Of a DNA stretch of 20,765 nt, positions 1 through 8,813 are shown piece after piece. The position numbers were made by a program, and so were the translations under genes. Source of the stretch: Candidatus Scybalomonas excrementavium. GTDB taxonomy: Bacteria > Bacillota > Clostridia > Lachnospirales > Lachnospiraceae. The stretch spans positions 1 to 20,765 of the forward strand of contig JADIML010000080.1 of the NCBI GenBank assembly GCA_017694765.1, given 5' to 3'. The notes beneath the pieces are model-generated. The model searched no databases, was not told the DNA's origin, and saw nothing but the letters and a program-made list of their open reading frames with translations. Within the stretch, counting starts at the first letter, position 1, and the number at the start of each line of letters is the position of its first letter.

Positions 1-2236
1 GCTTTACAAGGAACTGTGCTAAACCATGAAATACTTTTCTATATGGTGCTACATCTGGTTCATGGGAATTTGGATTTCCATTACCAGTTCCAACAACGGT
101 TCCATTTACAACCTCTATGTGTAGCTGATCATCTGCATTTGGAACGACAATTCCATTTTTATCGACTACTTTTACATTTAAAATAGCAATGTCATGACCA
201 CCACTTTGTAAAGTTGATGCAACTGGTTCTATTACTATTTTCTGCTTTTTGTTAGCAGTCTGCTGGATATCCGTTGCTACTACAACGCCATTTTGTAATC
301 CTTCTGCTTTTAATATGCCTTCCTCTACTGTCACTTCAAAAGCAATCTGATCGTAACGATCGGGTTTTCCAGTAAAGACTACTTTCTCATTTGCATACAC
401 TTTTACTTCCTCACAGTTCGTTGTAACCATAACTTTTATTTTTTTCCCAATCATCTCTTGATTTACCCAAGGTGATACAAGGTGAATCATTGGCTCTTTT
501 CCCCAAAAGGCTTTGTATAAATAACAAGCATCTTTCTCAAAGCCACAACTATCATAGGTTCCAAAGAATGTAGATACACTTGGCCATTCAAATGGAGTTG
601 GCTCTCCTCGATAATCAAATCCAGTCCATACAAAACTTCCTGCTACATATGGGCGTTCATTGACATAGCGCCAAGTATCTCTTACTTTTGTTCCCCATAG
701 TGCACATTGGCTGTCATAATCATCAATAATATTTTCCTCTAATTTTGTTTCATATTCTCCACGCACCATAAATGCACTTGCTGTTTCAGAACCAATCAGT
801 GGAATATTTGGATATTTCTTATGAAAATCATCATATCTTCCTGGATTGTAATTAATACCAACGGCATCTAATATAGTAGCTGCTCCTTCTTCTTCCATAT
901 AGCCACCATTAAAAGCTCCAAGAACTGGTCTTGTAACATCCATTTCTCTTACAGCAGCTCTTAAATTGCCAGCCATACGATGTCCTTTTCTCGTTCCCTG
1001 CAATGGTTCTTCATTAAACACAGAATATAAAACGACACAAGGATGATTTCTCGCATTTTTAACGATACCTTTCACTTCTTCTAAAGTGTCTTTGGCGGAG
1101 TTAAACGTACGATTTTCTTCCATAACCAAAATCCCTTCTTGATCACAGATTTCTAAAATTGCTGGATCTGGATTATGAGCTAATCGGTAGGCATTTGCTC
1201 CTAATTCTTTTAATTTCTTTATGCGAAATTGTTGTAAATTATAAGACACTGCAACTCCTACGCCTGCATGATCTTGGTGATTACAAAAACCTTTTAACTT
1301 TATATTCTTTCCATTTAACCAAAATCCTGTATCTGGCTCTAATGCAATCGTTCGGAATCCTGTATGATGTTTTTGATAATCTTGTACGCATCCATCATAA
1401 GAAACTTCGGATACTACTTCATATAAATATGGATTTTCGATATCCCAAAGTTCTGGATTCTCAACAAAAATTTTACTATGTACGATTTTCTTTTCATAAT
1501 CTGCTACCTTTGCTTTTTCAAAACAAGAGCCAACTTCTACTCCATCTTTCGTATAGATTGTATGGCGTACTTCGACTTCTTTTGCATGTTCAAAACTATT
1601 TTCTAACTCTGTTTCAATCACAAGATCCCAATCTTTTTTTGTCTGATTTTCTGGTTTTAAGAAAACACCTTGATACCCAATATGAACAGGAGCTTTTTTT
1701 ATAAGCCATACATTTCGATAAATACCTGCTCCTTCGTACCACCAACCTTCCCAAGCAGAAGCATCTAAACGAATCGCAAGTGTATTTGGTACGACTCCAA
1801 AGTTTGCTACATCTGTCATATCTACACAAAAGCTATTGTATCCAGAATAACTTCTCTTTAAAATCATGCCATTTACATAAATTTGTGCATCGGCTGACAT
1901 TCCTTCAAATTCTAACAAAATCTGCTTTTGTTTATCTTCTTCCTCTAACCCAAATCTTAACCGATACCAGCCAATTCCTCGCTCTTTATAACCTTGGTTT
2001 GGTGATCCTAAATGAGTAAAATCCTTTTTTGTTACCCAATCATGTGGTAATTCTACAACCTCCCAATCAGAATCATCAAAACTTGTGTCTGCTGGTCCTT
2101 TCATAGCTCCACCTTTGGCAAACCCATAAATGTCATCATGATTGCGCCCTTTTGGTAAAACTGAAAAATCTTTTTCTATAAACTTCCATCCACGATTTAG
2201 ACAATATAATCCTGCTTGCTGTCCGTAATGTTTCAT
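1..2236 (-). CDS. Glycoside hydrolase family 2, probable beta-galactosidase (C-terminus cut by window edge)
   Basis: The frame is open from ATG at 2236 to the left edge, giving 745 visible residues and no stop. An AAGGAG ribosome binding site precedes the ATG. The N-terminal third is a sugar-binding jelly-roll domain (ELPHDW, GIGWYR and GWWYEGAGIYRNVWL-like motifs), followed by an immunoglobulin-like domain and the TIM barrel. The acid/base is probably E409 in SVFNEEP, and the nucleophile E484 in IGSETAS. The stretch FVWTGFDYRGEPTPF is typical of GH2 beta-galactosidases. A DUF4982-like beta domain follows (around IHLVSPW). GH2 enzymes hydrolyse beta-galactosides, glucuronides or mannosides; galactosidase is the best guess, and the substrate is inferred. 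No signal peptide is seen, so it probably acts in the cytoplasm on imported oligosaccharide. It starts 22 bp after the upstream permease gene and is the last visible gene of the LacI operon. Confidence 0.9.
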   Translation of the reverse strand, partial: MKHYGQQAGLYCLNRGWKFIEKDFSVLPKGRNHDDIYGFAKGGAMKGPADTSFDDSDWEVVELPHDWVTKKDFTHLGSPNQGYKERGIGWYRLRFGLEEEDKQKQILLEFEGMSADAQIYVNGMILKRSYSGYNSFCVDMTDVANFGVVPNTLAIRLDASAWEGWWYEGAGIYRNVWLIKKAPVHIGYQGVFLKPENQTKKDWDLVIETELENSFEHAKEVEVRHTIYTKDGVEVGSCFEKAKVADYEKKIVHSKIFVENPELWDIENPYLYEVVSEVSYDGCVQDYQKHHTGFRTIALEPDTGFWLNGKNIKLKGFCNHQDHAGVGVAVSYNLQQFRIKKLKELGANAYRLAHNPDPAILEICDQEGILVMEENRTFNSAKDTLEEVKGIVKNARNHPCVVLYSVFNEEPLQGTRKGHRMAGNLRAAVREMDVTRPVLGAFNGGYMEEEGAATILDAVGINYNPGRYDDFHKKYPNIPLIGSETASAFMVRGEYETKLEENIIDDYDSQCALWGTKVRDTWRYVNERPYVAGSFVWTGFDYRGEPTPFEWPSVSTFFGTYDSCGFEKDACYLYKAFWGKEPMIHLVSPWVNQEMIGKKIKVMVTTNCEEVKVYANEKVVFTGKPDRYDQIAFEVTVEEGILKAEGLQNGVVVATDIQQTANKKQKIVIEPVASTLQSGGHDIAILNVKVVDKNGIVVPNADDQLHIEVVNGTVVGTGNGNPNSHEPDVAPYRKVFHGLAQFLVK

Positions 2237-2258
2237 TATCTTATACTCCTTATCTACT

Positions 2259-3098
2259 TTATTCTTTCACTGCACCACCACCCAATGATGTAATTAACAT
2301 TTTCTGTGTTAAAACAAAGAAAATTACAAATGGAATGGCAATTAAAAGAGAACCAGCAGCAAATGTTGCAAACATATTTTTCTTATCTGTTACAAAACCA
2401 AATAAACCAAGTGCTACTGTTTGTACTTTAGAAGAACGAAGCACTAATTTTGGAAAAATAAAATCCATCCAAGGGGCTGTAAAGCTAGTAATTGATAAAA
2501 ATATAATAATTGGTTTTGCTACTGGTAATACGATTTTTCGAAAGATTAAAAAATGGCTTGCCCCATCAATACGAGCTGCTTCATCTAAACTTTTAGGTAC
2601 TGTGTCTAAATAACTTTTTACAAGCCATGTATTATATGGGATATTACCTGCTAAATATACAAGCACAAGTCCCCATAATGTATTTAATCCATTAATACGA
2701 AGTAAAATAACATAAATTGCAATCATTCCTACAAAAGAAGGAAAAATTTGAAGAACCAATAACGACATCATCATTGGTTTTTTTAATGTAAATCGAAATC
2801 TTGAAAAAATATAGGCGCTTAATGCACATACAAATACTGTACTCAATGTTGTTGAAATTGCTATGATTAACGTATTTTGAAACCATTTTGGAAAATCTGT
2901 TTTCTCAAAAAGATATGTGAAATTTGTAAACGAAATTCCATCTCCAAAAGGAATAATATTAAGTGCTGCAATATTTTGTTGATCCGAAAAAGCAGCACTG
3001 GCTACATAAACTAAAGGATATAGTACAAAGAGACTTGTTCCAATTAAGAAAATCCATACAAATATATGAAGAAGTTTTTGACCAATCGATCCTTTCAT
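2259..3098 (-). CDS. CUT1 sugar ABC transporter permease, MalG/MdxG-like
   Basis: This is a 279-residue inner-membrane permease with six predicted membrane helices and the cytoplasmic EAA loop EAARIDGAS near residue 175, which docks the ATPase. Its length and motifs fit the MalG class of carbohydrate uptake transporter family 1. It should form the pore together with the permease encoded just upstream. Its ATG shares one base with the upstream stop (TAATG), indicating translational coupling, and a GGAGGGTGA ribosome binding site lies in the end of the upstream gene. The GH2 gene follows after 22 bp. No ATPase gene is present, so a shared one encoded elsewhere is expected. The substrate is not readable from sequence; the GH2 neighbour suggests a beta-linked oligosaccharide. 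Confidence 0.93.
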   Translation of the reverse strand: MKGSIGQKLLHIFVWIFLIGTSLFVLYPLVYVASAAFSDQQNIAALNIIPFGDGISFTNFTYLFEKTDFPKWFQNTLIIAISTTLSTVFVCALSAYIFSRFRFTLKKPMMMSLLVLQIFPSFVGMIAIYVILLRINGLNTLWGLVLVYLAGNIPYNTWLVKSYLDTVPKSLDEAARIDGASHFLIFRKIVLPVAKPIIIFLSITSFTAPWMDFIFPKLVLRSSKVQTVALGLFGFVTDKKNMFATFAAGSLLIAIPFVIFFVLTQKMLITSLGGGAVKE

Positions 3099-4420
3099 TA
3101 TAATTCACCCTCCTTATAAGATTTTGTACGACGGAAACTAAAAATTGCAAATGGTGTTAGTACAATAAAGATAACAACAGCTAACACAGACGCATAATTG
3201 TATTTCATTAATGTCATCGTAAGCTGATAAATCCATGTTACTAAAATATCGGTACCACCTGCTGATGTTAACGTACTATCTGCAACTTTTGGTAACCCAC
3301 CTGTTAAGAAATAAATCGCTCCAAAGTTATTGATATTATGTGTAAAAGACATAATAATCAACGGTGTTGTTTGATATAAAATTAAAGGAATTGTAATTTT
3401 TCTAAAGGTATACCATCTACTTGCTCCATCAATTCGAGCTGCTTCATAAATATCTTGAGAAATCGCTGTCATATTTCCCATAATTAATAGCATGAAGTAG
3501 GAAAATCCTGCCCATAAATTGACTAAAACACAGACTGCTCGACAAAGCCAAACATCACTTAACCAAGGAATTGGACTATGAATCATACCAATTTCCATTA
3601 AGGTTCGATTCACAATACCAAAAGAGCCATTTAATAAGTTTTTCCAGACCAACATACTAACGACAGATGGAACTGCATATGGGAGAATAAAAATCGAACG
3701 GAAAACTCCCTTGATTTTAATTTTACTTTCATTCAATACAACAGCCATAATAAGTCCACCAATATAGCAAGTAAATGTCGCTAACACTCCCCATACTAAT
3801 GTCCAAATTGCTACTCGTCCAAAAGCACTTGTCCATGTAGCTTCTCCACCAAACATAGTCTTAAAGTTTTCAAATCCTACCCAATCAACCGTATTATTTG
3901 GGGTAATATGTTCTGGTGCTGAGTAGTTTGTAAATGCTACACAAGCCGAAAAAACCAATGGAACAACTACAAAAAATAAAATAAGTAAAACTGCTGGCGC
4001 CATTCCAATTGCTGGAAAAGCATTTCCTACTATATGTTTTGCTGAATTTTGTGCTTTACTCTTCAATCCATTTCTACAAAAATCTCGATACTCTTGTAAT
4101 GCACTTCTAATAGACATAATATAAATGATTAAAAAGATAGAAATAACTGTTAAAATCATAATTCCATCAATTAACATAAAGATAGAATTATCTCTTTCTT
4201 TTACTGGTAAATTAGGTTGCGGTTCTCCAAGTGTAATCAAGTTATAAATTCCATTTATAACAAATGGAATAAAACAAATTCCTACCACTTCTGTGACCGT
4301 ATATAAAATACCTTTTATATACTGTTTAAAATATAAAATATGACTTAAGCCCATAAATAAAATCGATGTTATAAGAACTTGATTTTTCGAGCTTCCATCT
4401 CTATTTAATGATACTGACAT
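3098..4420 (-). CDS. CUT1 sugar ABC transporter permease, MalF/MdxF-like with extended N-terminus
   Basis: I place the start at ATG 4420 (MSVSLNRDG), giving 440 residues. It has an AGAGAGGTGATC ribosome binding site, whereas the alternative GTG at 4429 would lie inside that site. The protein has extra N-terminal membrane segments (about residues 10-120) before the permease core, as in MalF and MdxF, then a core with EAARIDGAS near residue 333. It pairs with the MalG-like subunit encoded next to form the channel. The other operon's MalF-like subunit (290 residues) lacks this extension, so the two importers belong to different subgroups. The start lies about 165 bp after the end of the binding-protein gene, with an intrinsic terminator between them, so this gene is probably expressed by read-through. 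Confidence 0.93.
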   Translation of the reverse strand: MSVSLNRDGSSKNQVLITSILFMGLSHILYFKQYIKGILYTVTEVVGICFIPFVINGIYNLITLGEPQPNLPVKERDNSIFMLIDGIMILTVISIFLIIYIMSIRSALQEYRDFCRNGLKSKAQNSAKHIVGNAFPAIGMAPAVLLILFFVVVPLVFSACVAFTNYSAPEHITPNNTVDWVGFENFKTMFGGEATWTSAFGRVAIWTLVWGVLATFTCYIGGLIMAVVLNESKIKIKGVFRSIFILPYAVPSVVSMLVWKNLLNGSFGIVNRTLMEIGMIHSPIPWLSDVWLCRAVCVLVNLWAGFSYFMLLIMGNMTAISQDIYEAARIDGASRWYTFRKITIPLILYQTTPLIIMSFTHNINNFGAIYFLTGGLPKVADSTLTSAGGTDILVTWIYQLTMTLMKYNYASVLAVVIFIVLTPFAIFSFRRTKSYKEGEL

Positions 4421-4477
4421 AAAGATCACCTCTCTAATTATTCGACTTACACAAAGATAATTTTTTCCTTACTCTTC

Positions 4478-4566
4478 AAAAAAAAGAGGCTGTTATCCAT
4501 AACTTAGCATTATGAAGAATATGAAAACAAAAAATTCTCATAGATAAGTTATCATTATACAGCCTC
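4478..4566 (-). terminator. Intrinsic terminator between binding protein and permease genes
   Basis: On the minus strand GAGGCTGT (4559-4566) pairs with ACAGCCTC (4486-4493). Inner complementarity (ATAACTTATC with GATAAGTTAT-like bases) extends the stem, and eight T follow (4478-4485). It starts 18 bp after the solute-binding protein stop and lies within the operon. Partial termination here would give more binding-protein mRNA than permease mRNA. That effect is inferred from position; the hairpin and T-tract are seen directly. Confidence 0.85.
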
Positions 4567-4584
4567 CTTATTTTACTTCTATTT

Positions 4585-5835
4585 TTATTGTGCTAAAATT
4601 GCTTGATCACAACTCTTCATTTCATCTGCTACATTTGCACCATCCCAAATATTAGCACATGCACTCTTCATTGGATCCCAGAAGTTGTCTACTTCTTTAA
4701 TAGATGGTGTTGGATACGCATATTGAAGTTGCTCTTGGAATCCTTTGATATATTCACTATCTACATCAATATCTACAGATGGGATTGCACCTGTTAATTC
4801 AAAACGAAGCTGTTGCATTTCATCAGAAATCAAAAATTTTGCAAATGCTTGTGCTTCTTTTGGATACTCTGTATAGGCAGATACTTGCATCGTACGTGCT
4901 CCTGAGAAAGAAGCTGCTGGATGATCTTCTCCTGGAAGTGCAGGAAGTGCTGTAACTCCAAAGTTAAGACCTGCTTCCTCACAAGATGCAACATTCCAAG
5001 GACCTGTAATATACATAGCTGCACTTCCTTCTGTAAAAGCTGCAAGACAAACTGCATTGTCAGCTAAGTCAGTAGATGGTACATCTAAATATTGTCTAAA
5101 ACTTTGGAAATATTCCATTCCTTGAATTGCCTCTTCTGTTGCCATATAAGTATTCTTAGCATCTGTTCCATCTGGACCAAATAATTTATTTCCATTCTTC
5201 CCTGTAAAAATTGGAGAATAATAAGCATCTGCCACATTCCAAATCACTCCATATTTTCCAGCAGAATTAAAATCTTTACAGAATTTTTCCATTTCTTCCC
5301 ATGTAGTTGGCACTTCTTTCACTAAATCTTTGTTATAAAAAAGAGCGTATGTTTCATCGGATACTGGATATCCATAAATTTTTCCATCATATGTAACAGC
5401 TGCCTCACAAGATGCTGCTACCTGTCCTTTTACATCATCCTCGTTATCAAGTGGAAGAATATGTCCACCTGCTACAAGTCCCCCAATTGTATTGCTTGGT
5501 GTGGCAAAAACATCCGCACCAACGCCACCAGGACCATCTAATGCGATCTGTGTATTCGCATCTCCAACTTCCACGTTTTCATACTCAATCGTGATATTTG
5601 GATGTAATTTGGTAAATGCTTCTCCCGCTTGTTTTATAAATTCCTCTGTCTGACCAGAAGACTCCCAAACCTTTAATGTAATCTCATCCGTTGTTAATTC
5701 ATCACTTCCACCTGTTTGTTCAGTTCCTTGGACATTGTCAGCAGTTGTGCTCTTTGAAGAGTTGCCTCCACACCCTGCAAAAAGCATCGTTGCCATTACT
5801 GTACACATCATCACACTTACTAATCTTTTTCTCAT
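4585..5835 (-). CDS. Extracellular solute-binding lipoprotein of sugar ABC importer (MalE-like)
   Basis: This is a 416-residue family 1 extracellular binding protein. The N-terminus MRKRLVSVMM is followed by a hydrophobic stretch ending in lipobox LFAGC, so Cys22 should be lipidated and the protein anchored outside the membrane. A Ser/Thr/Gly-rich linker follows, then ITLKVWESSGQ, the typical first strand of the sugar-binding fold, and AAMYITGPW, a common CUT1 binding-protein motif. It captures sugar for the MalFG-like permeases encoded downstream. The start has a strong AAGGAGGAAGG ribosome binding site only 16 bp after the lacI stop, so it is co-transcribed with lacI. The ligand is unknown; a beta-galactoside oligosaccharide is inferred from the GH2 gene. 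Confidence 0.93.
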   Translation of the reverse strand: MRKRLVSVMMCTVMATMLFAGCGGNSSKSTTADNVQGTEQTGGSDELTTDEITLKVWESSGQTEEFIKQAGEAFTKLHPNITIEYENVEVGDANTQIALDGPGGVGADVFATPSNTIGGLVAGGHILPLDNEDDVKGQVAASCEAAVTYDGKIYGYPVSDETYALFYNKDLVKEVPTTWEEMEKFCKDFNSAGKYGVIWNVADAYYSPIFTGKNGNKLFGPDGTDAKNTYMATEEAIQGMEYFQSFRQYLDVPSTDLADNAVCLAAFTEGSAAMYITGPWNVASCEEAGLNFGVTALPALPGEDHPAASFSGARTMQVSAYTEYPKEAQAFAKFLISDEMQQLRFELTGAIPSVDIDVDSEYIKGFQEQLQYAYPTPSIKEVDNFWDPMKSACANIWDGANVADEMKSCDQAILAQ

Positions 5836-5851
5836 TTTTCCTTCCTCCTTA

Positions 5852-6889
5852 TCATGATAAAAGCCTACTTTGTTTTGTTGATGGTCTTAACACAATTTCA
5901 TACCCTAGATAAACTTTACTCTGGATTTCCTTTCCAAGAAGTGCATCTAATACCATCTTACATGCTACCCTCCCTAGTTCTCTCTCATCAAATTGAAGAG
6001 AAGTGATTGGTGGATTATGACATTGTAAAAATAAATTATCATAAAAAGATGCAACTTTTACATCTCTTGGAATCGATAAATGTTCTTCATTCAACTTCAT
6101 CAATACCTGTCCACAAATTTTATCATCCATACAAAGAATACAATCTGCTTGGTTTGATAAAGCTTTCTCTACAGCTTGATCTACTAAAATTTTTGTATTG
6201 CAATTTAAAAACACAAAGTCGTCTTTTAGTTTTTGTTGATGAAGAATCATTCCTTCTTTAAAACCTGCAAACCTCTTTTGACTTACCATATGTTCAAGAT
6301 TTCCCCCAATAAAAGCAATTTTATTTGCTCTTCTTGTTAATAAAAGTGATGTCAACTCTCTACATGCTTCTACATGATGGTTATCAATTTGCAAAACCTT
6401 TGCATTATGATAACTTCCAATTACAAGAAATGGGAGCGATTGTTTTAGTAAATATTCCACACAAGGATCGTTAACAAGAGTTCTTGTTAAAATAATTCCA
6501 TCGACTTTACCTTTTTCAATAATGTTTCTTAATCTAGAAATATCACTTGTATGAACAGTTGTTACAACTACATCATACCCCATATCTGAAGCAATCTCAC
6601 AAATTCCTAACAGACAATTTTGAAAAAATGGAATTTCATTCAAATCTTGATCATTTGGCAGTACAACTCCAATATTATAGGTTCTAGAATTCGCTAATCC
6701 TTTTGCTAAACTATTTGGCTTATAACCACATTGCTCACTATATGCAAGGACTTGGTTTCGCATTCTATCACTGATTCTACCTTTTCCAGATAATGCTCTA
6801 GAAACTGTAGTTTTTGAACATCCAAGCTCTTTTGCAATTGCATCAATTGTTATCTTTTTCTGTGAATTTTTCTTCTGCTGTTCACTCAT
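5852..6889 (-). CDS. LacI-family transcriptional regulator
   Basis: The protein is 345 residues, the usual LacI/GalR length. A helix-turn-helix at about residues 13-60 (ITIDAIAKELGCSKTTVSRAL) is followed by the hinge helix (NSLAKGLA) and a periplasmic-binding-like effector domain beginning IGVVLPNDQD. The family binds short palindromic operators and is released, or for some members enabled, by a sugar ligand. It is the first gene of the operon containing the binding protein, permeases and GH2 enzyme, so it probably senses that sugar or a product and regulates its own operon. The ATG has an AAGGAGG ribosome binding site. TTGCGCAA sites before and after its promoter are candidate operators. A 12-bp palindrome TTATCATGATAA spans its stop and the next ribosome binding site. 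Confidence 0.95.
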   Translation of the reverse strand: MSEQQKKNSQKKITIDAIAKELGCSKTTVSRALSGKGRISDRMRNQVLAYSEQCGYKPNSLAKGLANSRTYNIGVVLPNDQDLNEIPFFQNCLLGICEIASDMGYDVVVTTVHTSDISRLRNIIEKGKVDGIILTRTLVNDPCVEYLLKQSLPFLVIGSYHNAKVLQIDNHHVEACRELTSLLLTRRANKIAFIGGNLEHMVSQKRFAGFKEGMILHQQKLKDDFVFLNCNTKILVDQAVEKALSNQADCILCMDDKICGQVLMKLNEEHLSIPRDVKVASFYDNLFLQCHNPPITSLQFDERELGRVACKMVLDALLGKEIQSKVYLGYEIVLRPSTKQSRLLS

Positions 6890-6910
6890 TTTATCTGCCT
6901 CCTTGATGCT

Positions 6911-6918
6911 TTGCGCAA
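6911..6918. promoter_or_regulatory. Candidate LacI operator, downstream site
   Basis: TTGCGCAA is a perfect 8-bp palindrome with the central CG step typical of LacI-family operators. It lies about 20 bp downstream of the lacI -10 element, where a bound repressor would block elongation. The same octamer occurs upstream of the promoter at 7030-7037. Confidence 0.5.
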
Positions 6919-6937
6919 TCGGTTGTTCTGTATTTCT

Positions 6938-6966
6938 ATTGTATCATTATATATTTTTTCAGTCAA
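6938..6966 (-). promoter_or_regulatory. Sigma-A promoter of the lacI operon
   Basis: On the minus strand TTGACT (6961-6966) and TACAAT (6938-6943) are separated by 17 bp, close to consensus. An AT-rich stretch upstream could serve as an UP element. It drives lacI and probably the whole operon. Confidence 0.8.
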
Positions 6967-6985
6967 TTGAACAAATTTAATCAAT

Positions 6986-7015
6986 ATTATAATTATTTTT
7001 TATATATTATGACAA
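6986..7015 (-). promoter_or_regulatory. Possible second promoter upstream of lacI
   Basis: TTGTCA (7010-7015) and TATAAT (6986-6991) on the minus strand are separated by 18 bp. In a stretch this AT-rich a TATAAT can occur by chance, so it ranks below the promoter at 6938-6966. If real, the operator pair at 7030-7047 sits just upstream of its -35 box. Confidence 0.35.
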
Positions 7016-7029
7016 TTATCCTCGTTATT

Positions 7030-7047
7030 TTGCGCAATTTAGCGCAA
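7030..7047. promoter_or_regulatory. Candidate LacI operator, upstream double site
   Basis: TTGCGCAATTTAGCGCAA holds TTGCGCAA and TAGCGCAA spaced 10 bp apart, one helical turn. It can also be read as the inverted repeat TTGCGC-N6-GCGCAA. It is centred about 120 bp from the matching octamer at 6911, so binding at both sites could loop out the promoter. As a hairpin it lacks a following T-tract, so I prefer operator over terminator. Confidence 0.45.
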
Positions 7048-7062
7048 CAAAATATATAACTC

Positions 7063-7872
7063 TTACTTCACTGCCCCTGTAATTCCCTCTGCAAAGTTCT
7101 TTTGTAAAACAAAAAATACAATAGCCGTTGGAATTGTTGTAAGAAGTACAGCTAACATCAACATTCCATAATCTGTCACATATCCCGATGTTAAACTAGA
7201 TAACATCATTGGCATTGTTTGAGAGGAACTTTTTGTCATAATTACTTTTGGCCATAAATAGTTATTCCACGCATTCATAAAAGTAATCGTTGTGGCTGCC
7301 GCATACGTTGATTTCATCGTTGGTACAAACATTTTAAAGAAAATTTGAAATTCATTTAATCCATCAATACGAGCTGCCTCAATAATTTCCACTGGAAAAG
7401 ATTTTGCACATTGGCGAAACATCATAATTAAAAATGGAGTCGATAATGATGGCAATAAAAATCCTAATGTAGAATTTAATAGATTCAGTTTTGAAAACAT
7501 TTGAAATAATGGTACCATTAGTGCAACAAATGGCAACATCATAGTCATTAAAATCAATTTGAACAATATATCCTTTGCTTTATCATGAAAAATTTCAAAT
7601 GAATATCCTGCAAGAGAACAAATAAATAACGAACATACTGTTGTTAAAATAGAATATTTTACTGAGTTTCCAAAGAAATTCCATAAATCTTGCGATACCA
7701 TTAAGTTCCGATAATTTTCCAAAAATTTTGTTCCAATTGTTAATTTCCCAGCTACAATATCAACACTACGATTCGTAGTTGCAATTAACATCCATATAAG
7801 AGGAAAAATGGATACGAAAGAAACAATTGTCAAAAAGATGTATGTAAGAATATTTGAACTTCTTCTAGTCAC
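7063..7872 (-). CDS. CUT1 sugar ABC transporter permease, MalG-like
   Basis: I choose the GTG at 7872 (269 residues, beginning TRRSSNILTYIF after the initiator). An AGGTGA ribosome binding site lies six bases before it, while the GTG at 7881 falls inside that site. Six hydrophobic segments and the EAA loop EAARIDGLN near residue 160 mark it as a CUT1 permease. It is the last gene of the AraC-linked importer operon and overlaps the upstream permease gene by 8 bp, indicating coupled translation. No ATPase or hydrolase gene follows; the next feature is the operator region of the lacI operon. No clear terminator is seen after its stop. Confidence 0.92.
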   Translation of the reverse strand: MTRRSSNILTYIFLTIVSFVSIFPLIWMLIATTNRSVDIVAGKLTIGTKFLENYRNLMVSQDLWNFFGNSVKYSILTTVCSLFICSLAGYSFEIFHDKAKDILFKLILMTMMLPFVALMVPLFQMFSKLNLLNSTLGFLLPSLSTPFLIMMFRQCAKSFPVEIIEAARIDGLNEFQIFFKMFVPTMKSTYAAATTITFMNAWNNYLWPKVIMTKSSSQTMPMMLSSLTSGYVTDYGMLMLAVLLTTIPTAIVFFVLQKNFAEGITGAVK

Positions 7873-8737
7873 GCTTATCACCTACTTTCATTTGCAAAAA
7901 CGCTAATGTTGCTACCATAATTAAAATGATAAAAGACATAGCTGATGTATATCCAAAGTTTGGAACACCTAAAAATGCTTTATTAAAAATATAGTGTGAC
8001 ATTGTAATACTTGCATTAGCAGGTCCACCATTGGTCAAATTGACTGATTCATCAAACAACTGTAAAGTTCCATTTGTAGACATAATAACGGTTAATAAAA
8101 TCGTAGGCTTTAAAAGTGGTACTGTAATCTTAAAAAAAGTCTGAACTATATTCGCTCCATCGATGCGTGCCGCTTCATAAATAGAAGATTCTATATTTTG
8201 TAATCCAGCTAAATAAAATACCATATTATATCCTGTCCATCTCCAAATCAAAGCAATAATAATGACAATTCTAGCACTGGTAGGTTCTGATAAGAAATTA
8301 TACCCTCTTTCTAAAATTCCTATTTTTATTAAAACAGAATTAATAAATCCCTCTGTTGCAAAAAGAGAGCGAAAGATAATCGCATAAGCTACAAGAGATG
8401 TAGCACAAGGTAAAAATATGGCAGTTCGAAACGCCCCTTTAAATTTTAAATTTGGCTTATTTAATAAAACTGCCAATATCATTCCAAGAATCAGCATAAT
8501 TGGAACTTGTATAATCAAATAAAAAAAGCAATTCTTAATGGATTGTAGAAATACTTTATCTTCAAAAATTCGCAAATAATTTCCAAATCCATTCCAGTGC
8601 ATATTAACTCCTGTACCAGTTTTAAATGAGATAAGTAATGCTTGTATCGCTGGATACAAACTAAGACAAATTATCAAAGCAACTGCTGGTACTAAAAAAA
8701 GCCAACCCATTAACTTTTGTTTCATTCTTAAATTCAT
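7865..8737 (-). CDS. CUT1 sugar ABC transporter permease, MalF/LacF-like
   Basis: The start is ATG 8737 (MNLRMKQKLMGWLF), giving 290 residues with AAAGGAGATG as ribosome binding site. The longer frame to 8773 would begin within the upstream terminator hairpin. It has six membrane helices and an EAA loop EAARIDGAN near residue 193. This is the compact permease form without the N-terminal extension seen in the other operon. It forms a heterodimer with the permease encoded next, whose gene overlaps it by 8 bp. The binding-protein gene lies 76 bp upstream, separated by an intrinsic terminator. The sugar carried is unknown. Confidence 0.92.
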   Translation of the reverse strand: MNLRMKQKLMGWLFLVPAVALIICLSLYPAIQALLISFKTGTGVNMHWNGFGNYLRIFEDKVFLQSIKNCFFYLIIQVPIMLILGMILAVLLNKPNLKFKGAFRTAIFLPCATSLVAYAIIFRSLFATEGFINSVLIKIGILERGYNFLSEPTSARIVIIIALIWRWTGYNMVFYLAGLQNIESSIYEAARIDGANIVQTFFKITVPLLKPTILLTVIMSTNGTLQLFDESVNLTNGGPANASITMSHYIFNKAFLGVPNFGYTSAMSFIILIMVATLAFLQMKVGDKRD

Positions 8738-8760
8738 TTCTACATCTCCTTTTATCATAA

Positions 8761-8799
8761 GAAAAAGAGCCATTGCAAAGAAGTCTCTTGCAATAGCTC
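8761..8799 (-). terminator. Intrinsic terminator between binding protein and permease genes (AraC operon)
   Basis: On the minus strand GAGCTATTGCAA (8788-8799) pairs with TTGCAATGGCTC (8767-8778) over 12 bp with one G-U pair and a 9-nt loop, followed by TTTTTC. It sits 14 bp after the binding-protein stop, the same place as the terminator in the other importer operon, and probably limits permease mRNA. Confidence 0.85.
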
Positions 8800-8813
8800 C
8801 TTCATCCTTGTTC

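Noticed and set aside
1159..1704. 181-codon plus-strand frame
   Set aside because: It is an antisense shadow of the GH2 gene: Leu/His-rich, no ribosome binding site and no family resemblance.
5849..5860. Palindrome TTATCATGATAA at the lacI-binding protein junction, considered as an operator
   Set aside because: It overlaps the lacI stop and the next ribosome binding site and has no second copy that I could find. Simple AT-rich symmetry is enough to explain it.
7030..7047. TTGCGC/GCGCAA hairpin considered as terminator of the AraC-linked importer operon
   Set aside because: No T-tract follows on the minus strand (AATAAC instead), and the octamer recurs downstream of the lacI promoter, so an operator is the better reading.
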